Source: an uncultured Lachnospiraceae bacterium
Lineage (GTDB): Bacteria; Bacillota; Clostridia; Lachnospirales; Lachnospiraceae
Direction of reading: 5' to 3'
Assembly: GCA_934352055.1 (NCBI GenBank)
Contig: CAKRJY010000012.1
Location: 15,924 to 79,923, forward strand
DNA length: 64,000 bases
The translations under genes were made by a program, and so were the position numbers. Below, one piece after another: positions 51,227 to 59,676 of the stretch. The notes beneath the pieces were generated by a model. That model was not told where the DNA came from, made no database searches, and saw only the letters and a program-made list of their open reading frames with translations. Each line of letters opens with the position of its first letter. Position 1 is the stretch's first letter.

Positions 51227-52156
51227 ATGAACATATTACTTCAATTGGCATTTCTTGTGGTAGGATTTCTGCTTTTGGTAAAAGGAGCAGACTGGTTTGT
51301 GGATGGTGCTTCCGGGCTTGCTACAAAACTTGGGATTCCGCAGCTGGTGATCGGTCTTACGATTGTTGCGATGGGAACAAGTCTGCCGGAGGCGGCAGTA
51401 AGTATTTCCGCGGCGCTTCGGGGAAATGCCGAAATTACAATTGGCAATGTTGTGGGAAGCAACATATTAAATGTGCTGATTATATTGGGAATCACCGCGT
51501 TAATCTGCACGCTGAGAGTTGCCGATTCCACCATCCGTTATGAAATTCCATTTATGATTGTCGTTACCCTGATTTTAATTGGCATGGGTGTAAGTGGTGG
51601 TTCTGTCAATCGTCTGGAAGGTGTTTTCCTTTGGGCTTTGTTTATAGGGTATCTCCTGTATCTTTTTGTAATGGCAAAAAAAGGGAAAGAAGAAGTAGCA
51701 GAGGAAACAAAAGAGCAGTCAGTTGTCAAACTACTTTTAATGATTGCCGGTGGCGTCGTGATGATTGTGCTGGGCAGTAATTTTGCTGTAGAGGGTGCAA
51801 GCAATATTGCGCTCGCATTGGGTATCAGCCAGAGATTTATAGGACTTACCATCGTTGCTTTCGGTACGAGTTTGCCGGAATTGGTTACGAGTGTGTCGGC
51901 AGCGCGAAAAGGGAATGCAGATATTGCCATTGGAAACATCGTAGGAAGTAACATTTTTAACATCCTGTTTATTGTTGGTACGACAGCACTGATTTGTCCG
52001 GTTTCCTTTGCGCGTGGATTTATTTTTGATACATTCGTGGCAGCGCTTGTTGGTGTTTTATTACTTGTTTGCGTAGCACGTACAAAGGAATTACGTCGTT
52101 GGGCAGGAATTGTAATGTTGATAGGCTATGCACTTTATTTTCTATCATTGCTTTAA
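51227..52156 (+). CDS. CaCA-family cation antiporter (copy 2)
   Basis: A 309-residue calcium:cation antiporter with two inverted halves. Motifs are GTSLPEAAVSI with VVGSNILNV in the first half and GTSLPELVTSV with IVGSNIFNI in the second. It is shorter than copy 1 in the connecting loop and clearly a different paralogue. The sole gene behind a Mn riboswitch, it is probably induced by Mn2+ and may export it; Ca2+ transport is the family's classical activity. RBS GAAGGGAG is present. Confidence 0.9.
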   Translation: MNILLQLAFLVVGFLLLVKGADWFVDGASGLATKLGIPQLVIGLTIVAMGTSLPEAAVSISAALRGNAEITIGNVVGSNILNVLIILGITALICTLRVADSTIRYEIPFMIVVTLILIGMGVSGGSVNRLEGVFLWALFIGYLLYLFVMAKKGKEEVAEETKEQSVVKLLLMIAGGVVMIVLGSNFAVEGASNIALALGISQRFIGLTIVAFGTSLPELVTSVSAARKGNADIAIGNIVGSNIFNILFIVGTTALICPVSFARGFIFDTFVAALVGVLLLVCVARTKELRRWAGIVMLIGYALYFLSLL

Positions 52157-52207
52157 AAATCTGTCTGTTTTATTAACAAAATTTAAGATTTATAGAGTCT
52201 TGAAACG

Positions 52208-52236
52208 TTGTCAGACTGTGGCTGGTATGCTATATT
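52208..52236 (+). promoter_or_regulatory. Sigma-A promoter upstream of the coiled-coil gene
   Basis: TTGTCA (52208-52213), 17 bases, TATATT (52231-52236). The leader to the ATG at 52301 is about 58 bases. Confidence 0.7.
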
Positions 52237-52300
52237 TTAATAGATATTTTCATATTGTAATGTGTGAAAATGCATACAAGGATTAGATGAGGTGTGAAAT

Positions 52301-53083
52301 ATGAGTGCAGCAGACCGTACGGAGAAAGTGTTGCGAGATATTCATGTGCTTTTTTCAAAGGCAGAGCCATACAATGGCAGCAAACGTGATGTAATCGTCA
52401 ATAAAAACGAGATGATGGATTTGCTCAAAGAATTGAACGGATGCATGTATGACATGATGGATGAGCACGAATTGTCGCAGACAAAAAAGGACAAAGCGAA
52501 CCGTGAAATGCAAAAACAGGGAGACGATATTATTTTTGCGGCTTCCCGTAGTGCAGAAGATATTTATGCGGCTTCTATTATGTATACAGATAATGCGTTG
52601 AATGATATTCAGCAAATTATTGATGATGCGGGAAGTGCCATTGCAAAAATCTATGAAAATGCGAAAGAGCAGATGGCATCTGAAAAGAGAACCATCAAGG
52701 CAAATCAATCTGAGTTGAAATCGCAATTGGGAGATTTGATTGATACGCAAAAATACCTGCGTCTAATCGAGGAAGAGAATCGTCGTTTACAGATAGAGCG
52801 TGAAAAAGGTGGAAAGAGCGAGCATGTGCAGGCAGATACACCATCTTACGCTAATGTACAGCCGGAGATTCGTATCAATAAGGATTATTTCGTACAAAAT
52901 GGTATTCCGCTGGATGACGATGCGGAAGAAAAACCAACGAATGAAGAGCTGACGGAAAAAGAAGCGGCAGCACTTTCAGAAGATTTGGACAAAGAATATT
53001 TTGCATGGAAAGAGTCCGAGGATACAGAAGAAAAGAAGCCAGAAGAAGGAAAGGGAATTTTTTCATTTTTTGGCAGAAAATAA
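52301..53083 (+). CDS. Predicted coiled-coil protein of unknown function
   Basis: A 260-residue soluble protein. Residues 1-175 are almost all helix with long charged heptad-like stretches (ENAKEQMASEKRTIKANQSE, LRLIEEENRRLQIEREK), loosely recalling DivIVA-like or segregation-associated proteins. Residues 195-250 are acidic and probably unstructured, and the protein ends with GIFSFFGRK, a hydrophobic-basic tip that could touch the membrane. I recognise no family. Aconitase starts 18 bases downstream, perhaps on the same transcript. Confidence 0.7.
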   Translation: MSAADRTEKVLRDIHVLFSKAEPYNGSKRDVIVNKNEMMDLLKELNGCMYDMMDEHELSQTKKDKANREMQKQGDDIIFAASRSAEDIYAASIMYTDNALNDIQQIIDDAGSAIAKIYENAKEQMASEKRTIKANQSELKSQLGDLIDTQKYLRLIEEENRRLQIEREKGGKSEHVQADTPSYANVQPEIRINKDYFVQNGIPLDDDAEEKPTNEELTEKEAAALSEDLDKEYFAWKESEDTEEKKPEEGKGIFSFFGRK

Positions 53084-53101
53084 TCATTGAGGAGGAATCA
53101 C

Positions 53102-55387
53102 ATGAAGTTATACGAACAGGGAGTATATTTGCTCCATGGAACAGAACTGATCGCAGATGGCCCGGAGGCGCAGGCTGAGATCAAGCAGAAAACAGGGCGT
53201 GAGGTTGCAAAGTCTGAGGCTGCAAAGCAGACAATGGCATATGCTATCTTGGAAAAACACAATACTTCAGGAAACATGGAAAACCTGCAGATAAAGTTTG
53301 ATAAACTGACTTCACATGATATTACTTATGTAGGTATTATTCAGACAGCCAGAGCATCTGGTCTTGAAAAATTTCCGATTCCATATGTGCTTACCAACTG
53401 TCACAACAGCCTTTGTGCTGTAGGTGGAACCATCAACGAGGATGACCACATGTTTGGTCTTACCTGCGCGAAGAAGTATGGTGGCATTTATGTACCTCCT
53501 CATCAGGCGGTTATTCATCAGTTTGCAAGAGAGATGCTTGCAGGTGGTGGAAAAATGATTTTAGGTTCCGATTCCCATACCAGATATGGTGCACTTGGAA
53601 CGATGGCGATGGGCGAAGGTGGTCCGGAGCTTGTAAAACAGCTTCTGAATAAGACATATGATATCGCTATGCCGGGTGTTGTTGGTGTTTATCTGACAGG
53701 AGCACCTAGAAAGGGTGTTGGTCCACAGGATATTGCACTTGCTATTATTGGTGAAGTTTTCGATAAAGGTTACGTTAAAAATAAGGTCATGGAATTTGTG
53801 GGACCTGGTGTGGATCAGCTGAGCGTGGATTATCGTATTGGTGTAGACGTTATGACAACGGAGACAACCTGCTTGTCATCTATTTGGAAGACCGACGATA
53901 AAGTACGCGAATACTATGAGATTCATGGAAGAAGCGAAGATTATGCAGAATTAAATCCGGGCGAAGTTGCTTATTATGATGGTATGATTGAAATTGACTT
54001 GAGCGAAATCAAGCCAATGATTGCGATGCCTTTCCATCCAAGCAATACATATACCATTGAGGAATTGAATGCAAACCTTATGGATATTCTGGATGATTGT
54101 GAGAAGAGAGCAAAAGTTAGTTTAGACGGACAGGTTGATTTTACCTTAAAGGATAAGGTTAGAAATGGCAGACTTTACGTAGATCAGGGAATCATTGCCG
54201 GATGTGCAGGTGGTGGTTATGAGAATATTACAGATGCAGCAGACATTTTGCGTGGTGCTTCCATTGGTCCGGACGAATTTACGCTTAGCGTTTATCCGGC
54301 AAGTACACCAATTTACATGGAACTTGTAAAAAATGGATGTGTAGCAGATTTGATGGAGACAGGTGCAATTGTTAAGACGGCATTCTGTGGACCATGCTTT
54401 GGTGCAGGAGATACACCAAGCAACAATGGATTTTCTATCCGTCACTCTACAAGAAACTTCCCGAACAGAGAAGGTTCTAAATTACAGAATGGACAGATTT
54501 CTTCTGTTGCACTTATGGATGCCCGTTCGATTGCAGCAACAGCAGCAAATAAGGGTTATCTTACAGCTGCAACAGACGTAGATGTAAATTATACAAAGCC
54601 AAAATATTACTTTGATAAGAATATCTATGCCAACCGTGTTTTTGACAGTAAGGGTGTAGCAGATCCGGATGAAGAAATTAAGTTTGGTCCAAATATCAAG
54701 GATTGGCCTGCAATGAGTCCATTGCCAGAGAATTTATTCTTAAAAGTGGTATCTGAAATTCATGATCCGGTTACAACGACAGATGAATTAATTCCGTCAG
54801 GAGAGACATCTTCTTACCGCTCTAATCCTCTTGGATTGGCAGAATTTACACTGTCACGTAAAGATCCGGAATACGTAGGACGTGCAAAGGAAATCCAGAA
54901 AGCACAGAAGGCATTGGAAGCTGGTGAATGTGCAGGAGAAGCTGTACCGGAATTGCGCGATATTGTGCATACAGTGAAGGAACAGTTCCCGGAAGTAGGT
55001 CATGATAATATTGGTGTGGGAAGCACAATTTTTGCTGTAAAACCAGGAGATGGTTCTGCCAGAGAGCAGGCAGCTTCCTGTCAGAAGGTATTAGGCGGCT
55101 GGGCAAATATTGCCAATGAATATGCAACGAAGAGATATCGTTCGAACCTGATCAACTGGGGTATGCTTCCATTTTTGATTCCTGCAGGAGATCTGCCATT
55201 TAAAAACGGAGATTATCTGTTTGTGCCACAAATCCGTAAGGCAATCATAGATAAAACAGAAGAAATTGAAGCATACGTAGTAAAAGATGGTCAGATGCAG
55301 CCATTTATGTTACAGCTTGGTGCATTGACAGATGATGAAAGAGACATCATTTTGAAGGGATGTCTGATCAATTATTATAGAGGTTAA
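53102..55387 (+). CDS. Aconitate hydratase (monomeric, mitochondrial-like length)
   Basis: A 761-residue [4Fe-4S] hydratase interconverting citrate and isocitrate. Cluster cysteines are in GIIAGCAGGG and the pair AFCGPCFGAGD; substrate-binding segments include SDSHTRYGALGTMAMG and SIRHSTRNFPNREG. The C-terminal swivelling domain contains RSNLINWGMLPF. The start at 53102 follows TTGAGGAGG; the ATG at 53087 lies inside that site. Relatives are sometimes annotated only as 'hydratase', so homoaconitase-type specificity is a minor alternative. No citrate synthase is nearby. Confidence 0.9.
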   Translation: MKLYEQGVYLLHGTELIADGPEAQAEIKQKTGREVAKSEAAKQTMAYAILEKHNTSGNMENLQIKFDKLTSHDITYVGIIQTARASGLEKFPIPYVLTNCHNSLCAVGGTINEDDHMFGLTCAKKYGGIYVPPHQAVIHQFAREMLAGGGKMILGSDSHTRYGALGTMAMGEGGPELVKQLLNKTYDIAMPGVVGVYLTGAPRKGVGPQDIALAIIGEVFDKGYVKNKVMEFVGPGVDQLSVDYRIGVDVMTTETTCLSSIWKTDDKVREYYEIHGRSEDYAELNPGEVAYYDGMIEIDLSEIKPMIAMPFHPSNTYTIEELNANLMDILDDCEKRAKVSLDGQVDFTLKDKVRNGRLYVDQGIIAGCAGGGYENITDAADILRGASIGPDEFTLSVYPASTPIYMELVKNGCVADLMETGAIVKTAFCGPCFGAGDTPSNNGFSIRHSTRNFPNREGSKLQNGQISSVALMDARSIAATAANKGYLTAATDVDVNYTKPKYYFDKNIYANRVFDSKGVADPDEEIKFGPNIKDWPAMSPLPENLFLKVVSEIHDPVTTTDELIPSGETSSYRSNPLGLAEFTLSRKDPEYVGRAKEIQKAQKALEAGECAGEAVPELRDIVHTVKEQFPEVGHDNIGVGSTIFAVKPGDGSAREQAASCQKVLGGWANIANEYATKRYRSNLINWGMLPFLIPAGDLPFKNGDYLFVPQIRKAIIDKTEEIEAYVVKDGQMQPFMLQLGALTDDERDIILKGCLINYYRG

Positions 55388-55393
55388 TTTTTT

Positions 55394-56746
55394 ATGGAAC
55401 AACAAAATCAAAAAGGCAATGATAAGAATCGCTTGAAACGAATGATGACCACATCGGCTGTGGTCATCTTCACAGCATGCTGTGTGATTCTATTCTATTT
55501 TAGCGTAGAAAGATATCAGGGGCTCGGCGAGGGGTGGAGCGAAGTTCTAGGGGTTTTACAGTCTATTTTAATCGGATTTGGTCTTGCTTTTCTTATGAAT
55601 CCAATCATGGAATTTTTTGAAAGGCATATGCTTCCGTTTTTTGTGAAACATTGTAAAACAGAGGAAAATGCAAGAAAGACAACACGTATGATCACCTCAA
55701 TCATTGCTTTGGTGATTGTTGTTGGCATTATTGTTTTATTTTTTGTGGCAATCATACCGGAATTGTATCAGACCATTCATTATCTGGTCACACACATAGA
55801 AGAACAGATTGATGGTGTGCTTGATTGGGCAAATCAGATTACTGGTGGACGCTATGAAAAGAATATCATGAGCGTAAAAGGCAGTGGTATTGATAAAGCA
55901 ATTGATGACGGTGTGGCGTGGGTAGAAAATTATATTGATCTGGGTACCAAAGAATTAGTTTCCATGGTAGCAACCGGTATGCTGAATGTCGGTAAGCTTT
56001 TGGTAAATTGCATTATTGGTATCATTGTTTCTGTCTATGTATTATGCAGCAAAGAAGTATTCAAAGGACAGACAAAGAAATTATTATACGGTATTTTCCG
56101 TGTGGATTATGCAAATGTTATTTTGGAGATTGGCAGAAAGACAAGAGATATTTTCTATGGATTTATCATAGGTAAGCTGATTGACTCCGCTATTATCGGT
56201 GTGATCTGTTATATCTGCATGTTGATTTTCAAGATGCCATATCCTCTCTTGGTATCGATTATCATTGGAGTGACAAATATCATTCCGGTATTTGGACCAT
56301 ATATTGGAGCGGTGCCTACGGTTATTATTATTTTCCTGACACAGCCTATGCAAGGTATTTACTTCCTGATATTCGTTATAGTTCTACAGCAGATTGACGG
56401 AAATATCATTGGACCAAAGATTCTTGGAGATTCCACTGGTTTATCTTCTTTCTGGGTTGTGGTTGCAATCGTTGTCGGAGGTGGCTTGTTTGGATTTGCC
56501 GGAATGCTCTTTGGTGTACCGACAATGGCACTGGTTTACTATCTGATCGGACGTTTTTCAAAGTATATGCTCAGAAAGCGGGAACTTCCGGAAGAAACAG
56601 CAGATTATGTGAATTTGGAAAAGGTGGATGTAACGAATCATACAATTGTGGAACATACACAGGAGTATGAAGAACAGACCCATGTAAAAGTTTTTTCCAA
56701 GAAGAAAAAGAAGACTTCTCATGAAGCGGAAGACACAGAAGAATAA
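55394..56746 (+). CDS. AI-2E-family transporter
   Basis: A 450-residue membrane protein of the AI-2E (PF01594-type) family with about eight membrane segments. These are an N-terminal pair (23-65), one near 100-125, a central soluble region (130-185), and the C-terminal permease-like block with NIIPVFGPYIGAVPT and LQQIDGNIIGPKILGDSTGL. The family includes Na+/H+ antiporters and putative exporters of small molecules; the name does not prove AI-2 transport. The last 60 residues are charged and cytoplasmic. It starts six bases after aconitase; a terminator follows. Confidence 0.9.
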   Translation: MEQQNQKGNDKNRLKRMMTTSAVVIFTACCVILFYFSVERYQGLGEGWSEVLGVLQSILIGFGLAFLMNPIMEFFERHMLPFFVKHCKTEENARKTTRMITSIIALVIVVGIIVLFFVAIIPELYQTIHYLVTHIEEQIDGVLDWANQITGGRYEKNIMSVKGSGIDKAIDDGVAWVENYIDLGTKELVSMVATGMLNVGKLLVNCIIGIIVSVYVLCSKEVFKGQTKKLLYGIFRVDYANVILEIGRKTRDIFYGFIIGKLIDSAIIGVICYICMLIFKMPYPLLVSIIIGVTNIIPVFGPYIGAVPTVIIIFLTQPMQGIYFLIFVIVLQQIDGNIIGPKILGDSTGLSSFWVVVAIVVGGGLFGFAGMLFGVPTMALVYYLIGRFSKYMLRKRELPEETADYVNLEKVDVTNHTIVEHTQEYEEQTHVKVFSKKKKKTSHEAEDTEE

Positions 56747-56755
56747 GTAAGAAAC

Positions 56756-56801
56756 AAACAGGACAAATTACGCATAAATCTGCGCAATCTGTCCTGTTTT
56801 T
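56756..56801 (+). terminator. Terminator after the AI-2E transporter gene
   Basis: AAACAGGACA pairs with TGTCCTGTTT, with an inner CGCA/TGCG helix, and TTTTT follows. Confidence 0.9.
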
Positions 56802-56849
56802 ATTGCTAAAAAATGGAATGAATTTCACAGATTTGTCAGACAAATATTT

Positions 56850-56878
56850 TTGACATGCGTTGTGCCCTATGATACACT
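56850..56878 (+). promoter_or_regulatory. Sigma-A promoter for the TPR/P-loop operon
   Basis: TTGACA (56850-56855), 17 bases, TACACT (56873-56878). It probably serves the TPR/P-loop gene, glgB and the following genes, as no terminator is visible until 63665. Confidence 0.85.
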
Positions 56879-56940
56879 AAAACTGTATATTTCTAGCTTT
56901 AGATAAGAGATTTATTACAGTACATTTTGAGGTAAGAACG

Positions 56941-59649
56941 TTGGATAAAAACGAGTTTAAGACAAAATATGATGAGATAAAACAGCTGATAAAAGAAGGA
57001 CGAAAGGAAGAAGCGTTAGATATCGTAGAAAGCACGAACTGGCGCAAGGTACCAAATGTCAATGCCCTTGTAAAAGCAAGCGAAATATGTGAGGAGGCAG
57101 GACGTCTGGATGAGGCGAGAGAACTGCTGTATATAGCACATGACCGCTCGCCGATTGGCAGAATGATTATTTATCATCTGGCTATTTTATGTGTGAAATT
57201 GGGCGATTTGGAAGAGGCGAAAGAGTTCTATGATGAGTTTGTAGAAATCGCGCCACATGATAGTTTAAAATATATCATCAAATACCAGATCAATAAGGCA
57301 AAAGGTGCAGATTACACAACGTTGATCAGTATTCTCGAAGAGCTCAAAGAACATGACTTTCTGGAAGAGTGGGCCTATGAATTGGCATATTTGTATCACA
57401 AGACGATGCAGGTAGATAAATGTATCGATCTTTGCGATGAGATTATCCTGTGGTTTGGCGATGGACCATATGTAGAACGTGCTTTGGAAATGAAGATGAT
57501 ATATCAGCCTCTTGATAAGATGCAGGAGGATAAGTATCGCCACTTCCAGCAAAAACGAGATGGCATTACGGAAATTCGTGCCAATGAGATTTTACAGTCG
57601 GGTGAAATTGTGCATGAAACAATGGCAATTCCACAGGTAGAATTGCCGGCAGAACGCTTTAATACGGTCAATTTGCAGGCTGAGATTAAGAAAAATATCG
57701 ATGAGATTATGCGTGCGACAGAAGCAGATGCCGTTTCTGAAAACATGGAAAATATCAAGACTTTGGTAGAAGAGATTCCATATTTGCAGGTAAATGAACA
57801 GAGCGAAGCAATCGCAGAAGAACAACAGCAGGCAAAACAGGAATTGAATGAATCTTTGAAAGATACGTTCAATGAGTATCTGGCAGAGGAATACGATGGA
57901 CAGATCAGCTTGCTTGTACCTGAGACGAAGGAAGTCGAGCAACAGGTAGATGGACAAATGACGATTCAGGACGTCATGGAAGAATGGGAAAAGACGAGAC
58001 GTGCTGCAGAGGCGGCATTACAGGAAGCGGAGCAACAAAAACTTGCCTCCGCTAAGAATATTGCCTTAAAAGAGGCATCGCAGATTATGGATCGTTTGGA
58101 AGAAGTGATTCCAAAGTTGGATGCAGGAGCATCACCGACCGATCTTTTAAAAGAAGAATATATGGCAAAGCAGGATGAGCCGGAAGCGGAAATGACAGAG
58201 CAGGCACAGGAGCATGCTGCGGTATTTCAGATACCTAAGGTTGCAATGGATGGTGCAGATGGCGTTGGTTTGGAAATTCCGGTTGTGGATCCTGCAAGTG
58301 CACATGTTATAAAAGGTGATGCCGGTGTAGAGATTCCACCGATTGTTAAATCTGCAGAGCTCGATGCGACAGCAGAGTGGGAACCACCGGTATTAGAGGA
58401 GGAAAACACGGACGTGGATTATAAAGAGGCAAGCAAAATCGTTGCCGACGTCAATGATATGTTACAACAGGAAATTGACAGAATTATGGCAAACGAGGGA
58501 CAGGAAGAGATTAGACAGTTAGAAGAAGGTACGCTTGCATCAGAGGTGGCAGAAGAGGTTGCCCCAGATGTGGAAGATTTACCGGAAATTACATTACCGG
58601 AAGATTTGCAGGAAATGATTGCAGATACAGAGACAGATGCACCAGTGATGGAGATTGAGGAAGAAGCACCAGAAATGACAGAGGATGCTGCAGTAGAAGA
58701 AGCTGATGAGCAAGAAGAAATAGAAGCACTTGCAGATCAGATAGACGAGACTACGCAGGAAACAGAGAGTTCGGCAGAAGAAGATTTGCCGGAAATTGCA
58801 GAAGTGGTTCTGGAACCAGAAGAAATGGCAGAACTGGTTGATGAAAATGTGTTGGAACGAGCAATCAGCGATGAGATACCAGAGCTGAGATTGTCTGAAG
58901 AAGAAAAAGAAATTTTCTCTTATTTCATGCCAATCAATGGTATGGAAAATACCATTTGTCAGGCACTGACAGGAGCGCGTTTCCGCCTGGAAAACAAAAA
59001 GAATTCTGCCAGTGGTAATATTATTATCCAGGGTGGAGTTGGTAGTGGAAAGACAATGCTTGCATCCAATCTGATTAAGGTGTTACAGATTGAAACAGAT
59101 AAGTTATCAGGAAATGTTGGTAAAATTGATGCAGAACAGCTGAATAAAAAAGATGTTGCGATGGTACTTTCAAAGGTATCCGGTGGATGCCTTATTGTAG
59201 AAGGTGCAGGCAGATTGAGCGAGCGTACACAAGAGACGATGCGACAGTTGATGTCACAGGACAATTGCGATGTTCTTGTTTTGATGGAGGATCAGAAGAA
59301 CCGCATGGATAAGATGCTTTCGCGTAATCATGCTTTTGCTGCTATGTTTACGGAAAAGATTACCATACCAATCTTTACCATTGATGAGCTGGTAAACTTT
59401 GGAAAGGTTTATGCTTTAGAAGAAGGTTATGTGGTTGATGAAATGGCAATTCTGGCTATGTATAACCGTATTAATCTGATTCAACGTGTAGATCATCCGA
59501 CTTCGTTGATTGAGGTTCGCGATATTATGGAGTCTGCAATTGATAAGGCGGAAAAAGGTGGTATCAAAGCGATGTTCAGTCGTTTTGGTTCCAAACGTTA
59601 TGATGAAGAGGGTAACTTGATTTTACGGGAGCAGGATTTCGAGTTGTAA
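56941..59649 (+). CDS. TPR protein with acidic linker and P-loop ATPase domain
   Basis: A 902-residue protein starting at TTG after TGAGGT. Residues 1-190 form TPR-like helices (DEARELLYIAHDRSPIG, DLEEAKEFYDEFVEIAP). Residues 200-640 are low-complexity and very acidic, rich in Glu, Ala and Thr. Residues 650-870 form a P-loop module with Walker A GGVGSGKTM (about 698-706), a Walker B-like CLIVEGAGRL and FGKVYALEEGYVVDEMAI, resembling the lid-side helices of CbbX/SpoVK-type AAA+ proteins. No membrane segment is seen. Function is unknown; it heads an operon with glgB. Confidence 0.75.
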   Translation: MDKNEFKTKYDEIKQLIKEGRKEEALDIVESTNWRKVPNVNALVKASEICEEAGRLDEARELLYIAHDRSPIGRMIIYHLAILCVKLGDLEEAKEFYDEFVEIAPHDSLKYIIKYQINKAKGADYTTLISILEELKEHDFLEEWAYELAYLYHKTMQVDKCIDLCDEIILWFGDGPYVERALEMKMIYQPLDKMQEDKYRHFQQKRDGITEIRANEILQSGEIVHETMAIPQVELPAERFNTVNLQAEIKKNIDEIMRATEADAVSENMENIKTLVEEIPYLQVNEQSEAIAEEQQQAKQELNESLKDTFNEYLAEEYDGQISLLVPETKEVEQQVDGQMTIQDVMEEWEKTRRAAEAALQEAEQQKLASAKNIALKEASQIMDRLEEVIPKLDAGASPTDLLKEEYMAKQDEPEAEMTEQAQEHAAVFQIPKVAMDGADGVGLEIPVVDPASAHVIKGDAGVEIPPIVKSAELDATAEWEPPVLEEENTDVDYKEASKIVADVNDMLQQEIDRIMANEGQEEIRQLEEGTLASEVAEEVAPDVEDLPEITLPEDLQEMIADTETDAPVMEIEEEAPEMTEDAAVEEADEQEEIEALADQIDETTQETESSAEEDLPEIAEVVLEPEEMAELVDENVLERAISDEIPELRLSEEEKEIFSYFMPINGMENTICQALTGARFRLENKKNSASGNIIIQGGVGSGKTMLASNLIKVLQIETDKLSGNVGKIDAEQLNKKDVAMVLSKVSGGCLIVEGAGRLSERTQETMRQLMSQDNCDVLVLMEDQKNRMDKMLSRNHAFAAMFTEKITIPIFTIDELVNFGKVYALEEGYVVDEMAILAMYNRINLIQRVDHPTSLIEVRDIMESAIDKAEKGGIKAMFSRFGSKRYDEEGNLILREQDFEL

Positions 59650-59676
59650 AATAAATGGAGAAGGGGCTTGGTTACT

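Noticed and set aside
51196..51543. Plus-strand 115-residue frame overlapping the second CaCA antiporter
   Set aside because: It is an out-of-frame shadow of the antiporter's first half, starting before the antiporter's ribosome-binding site.
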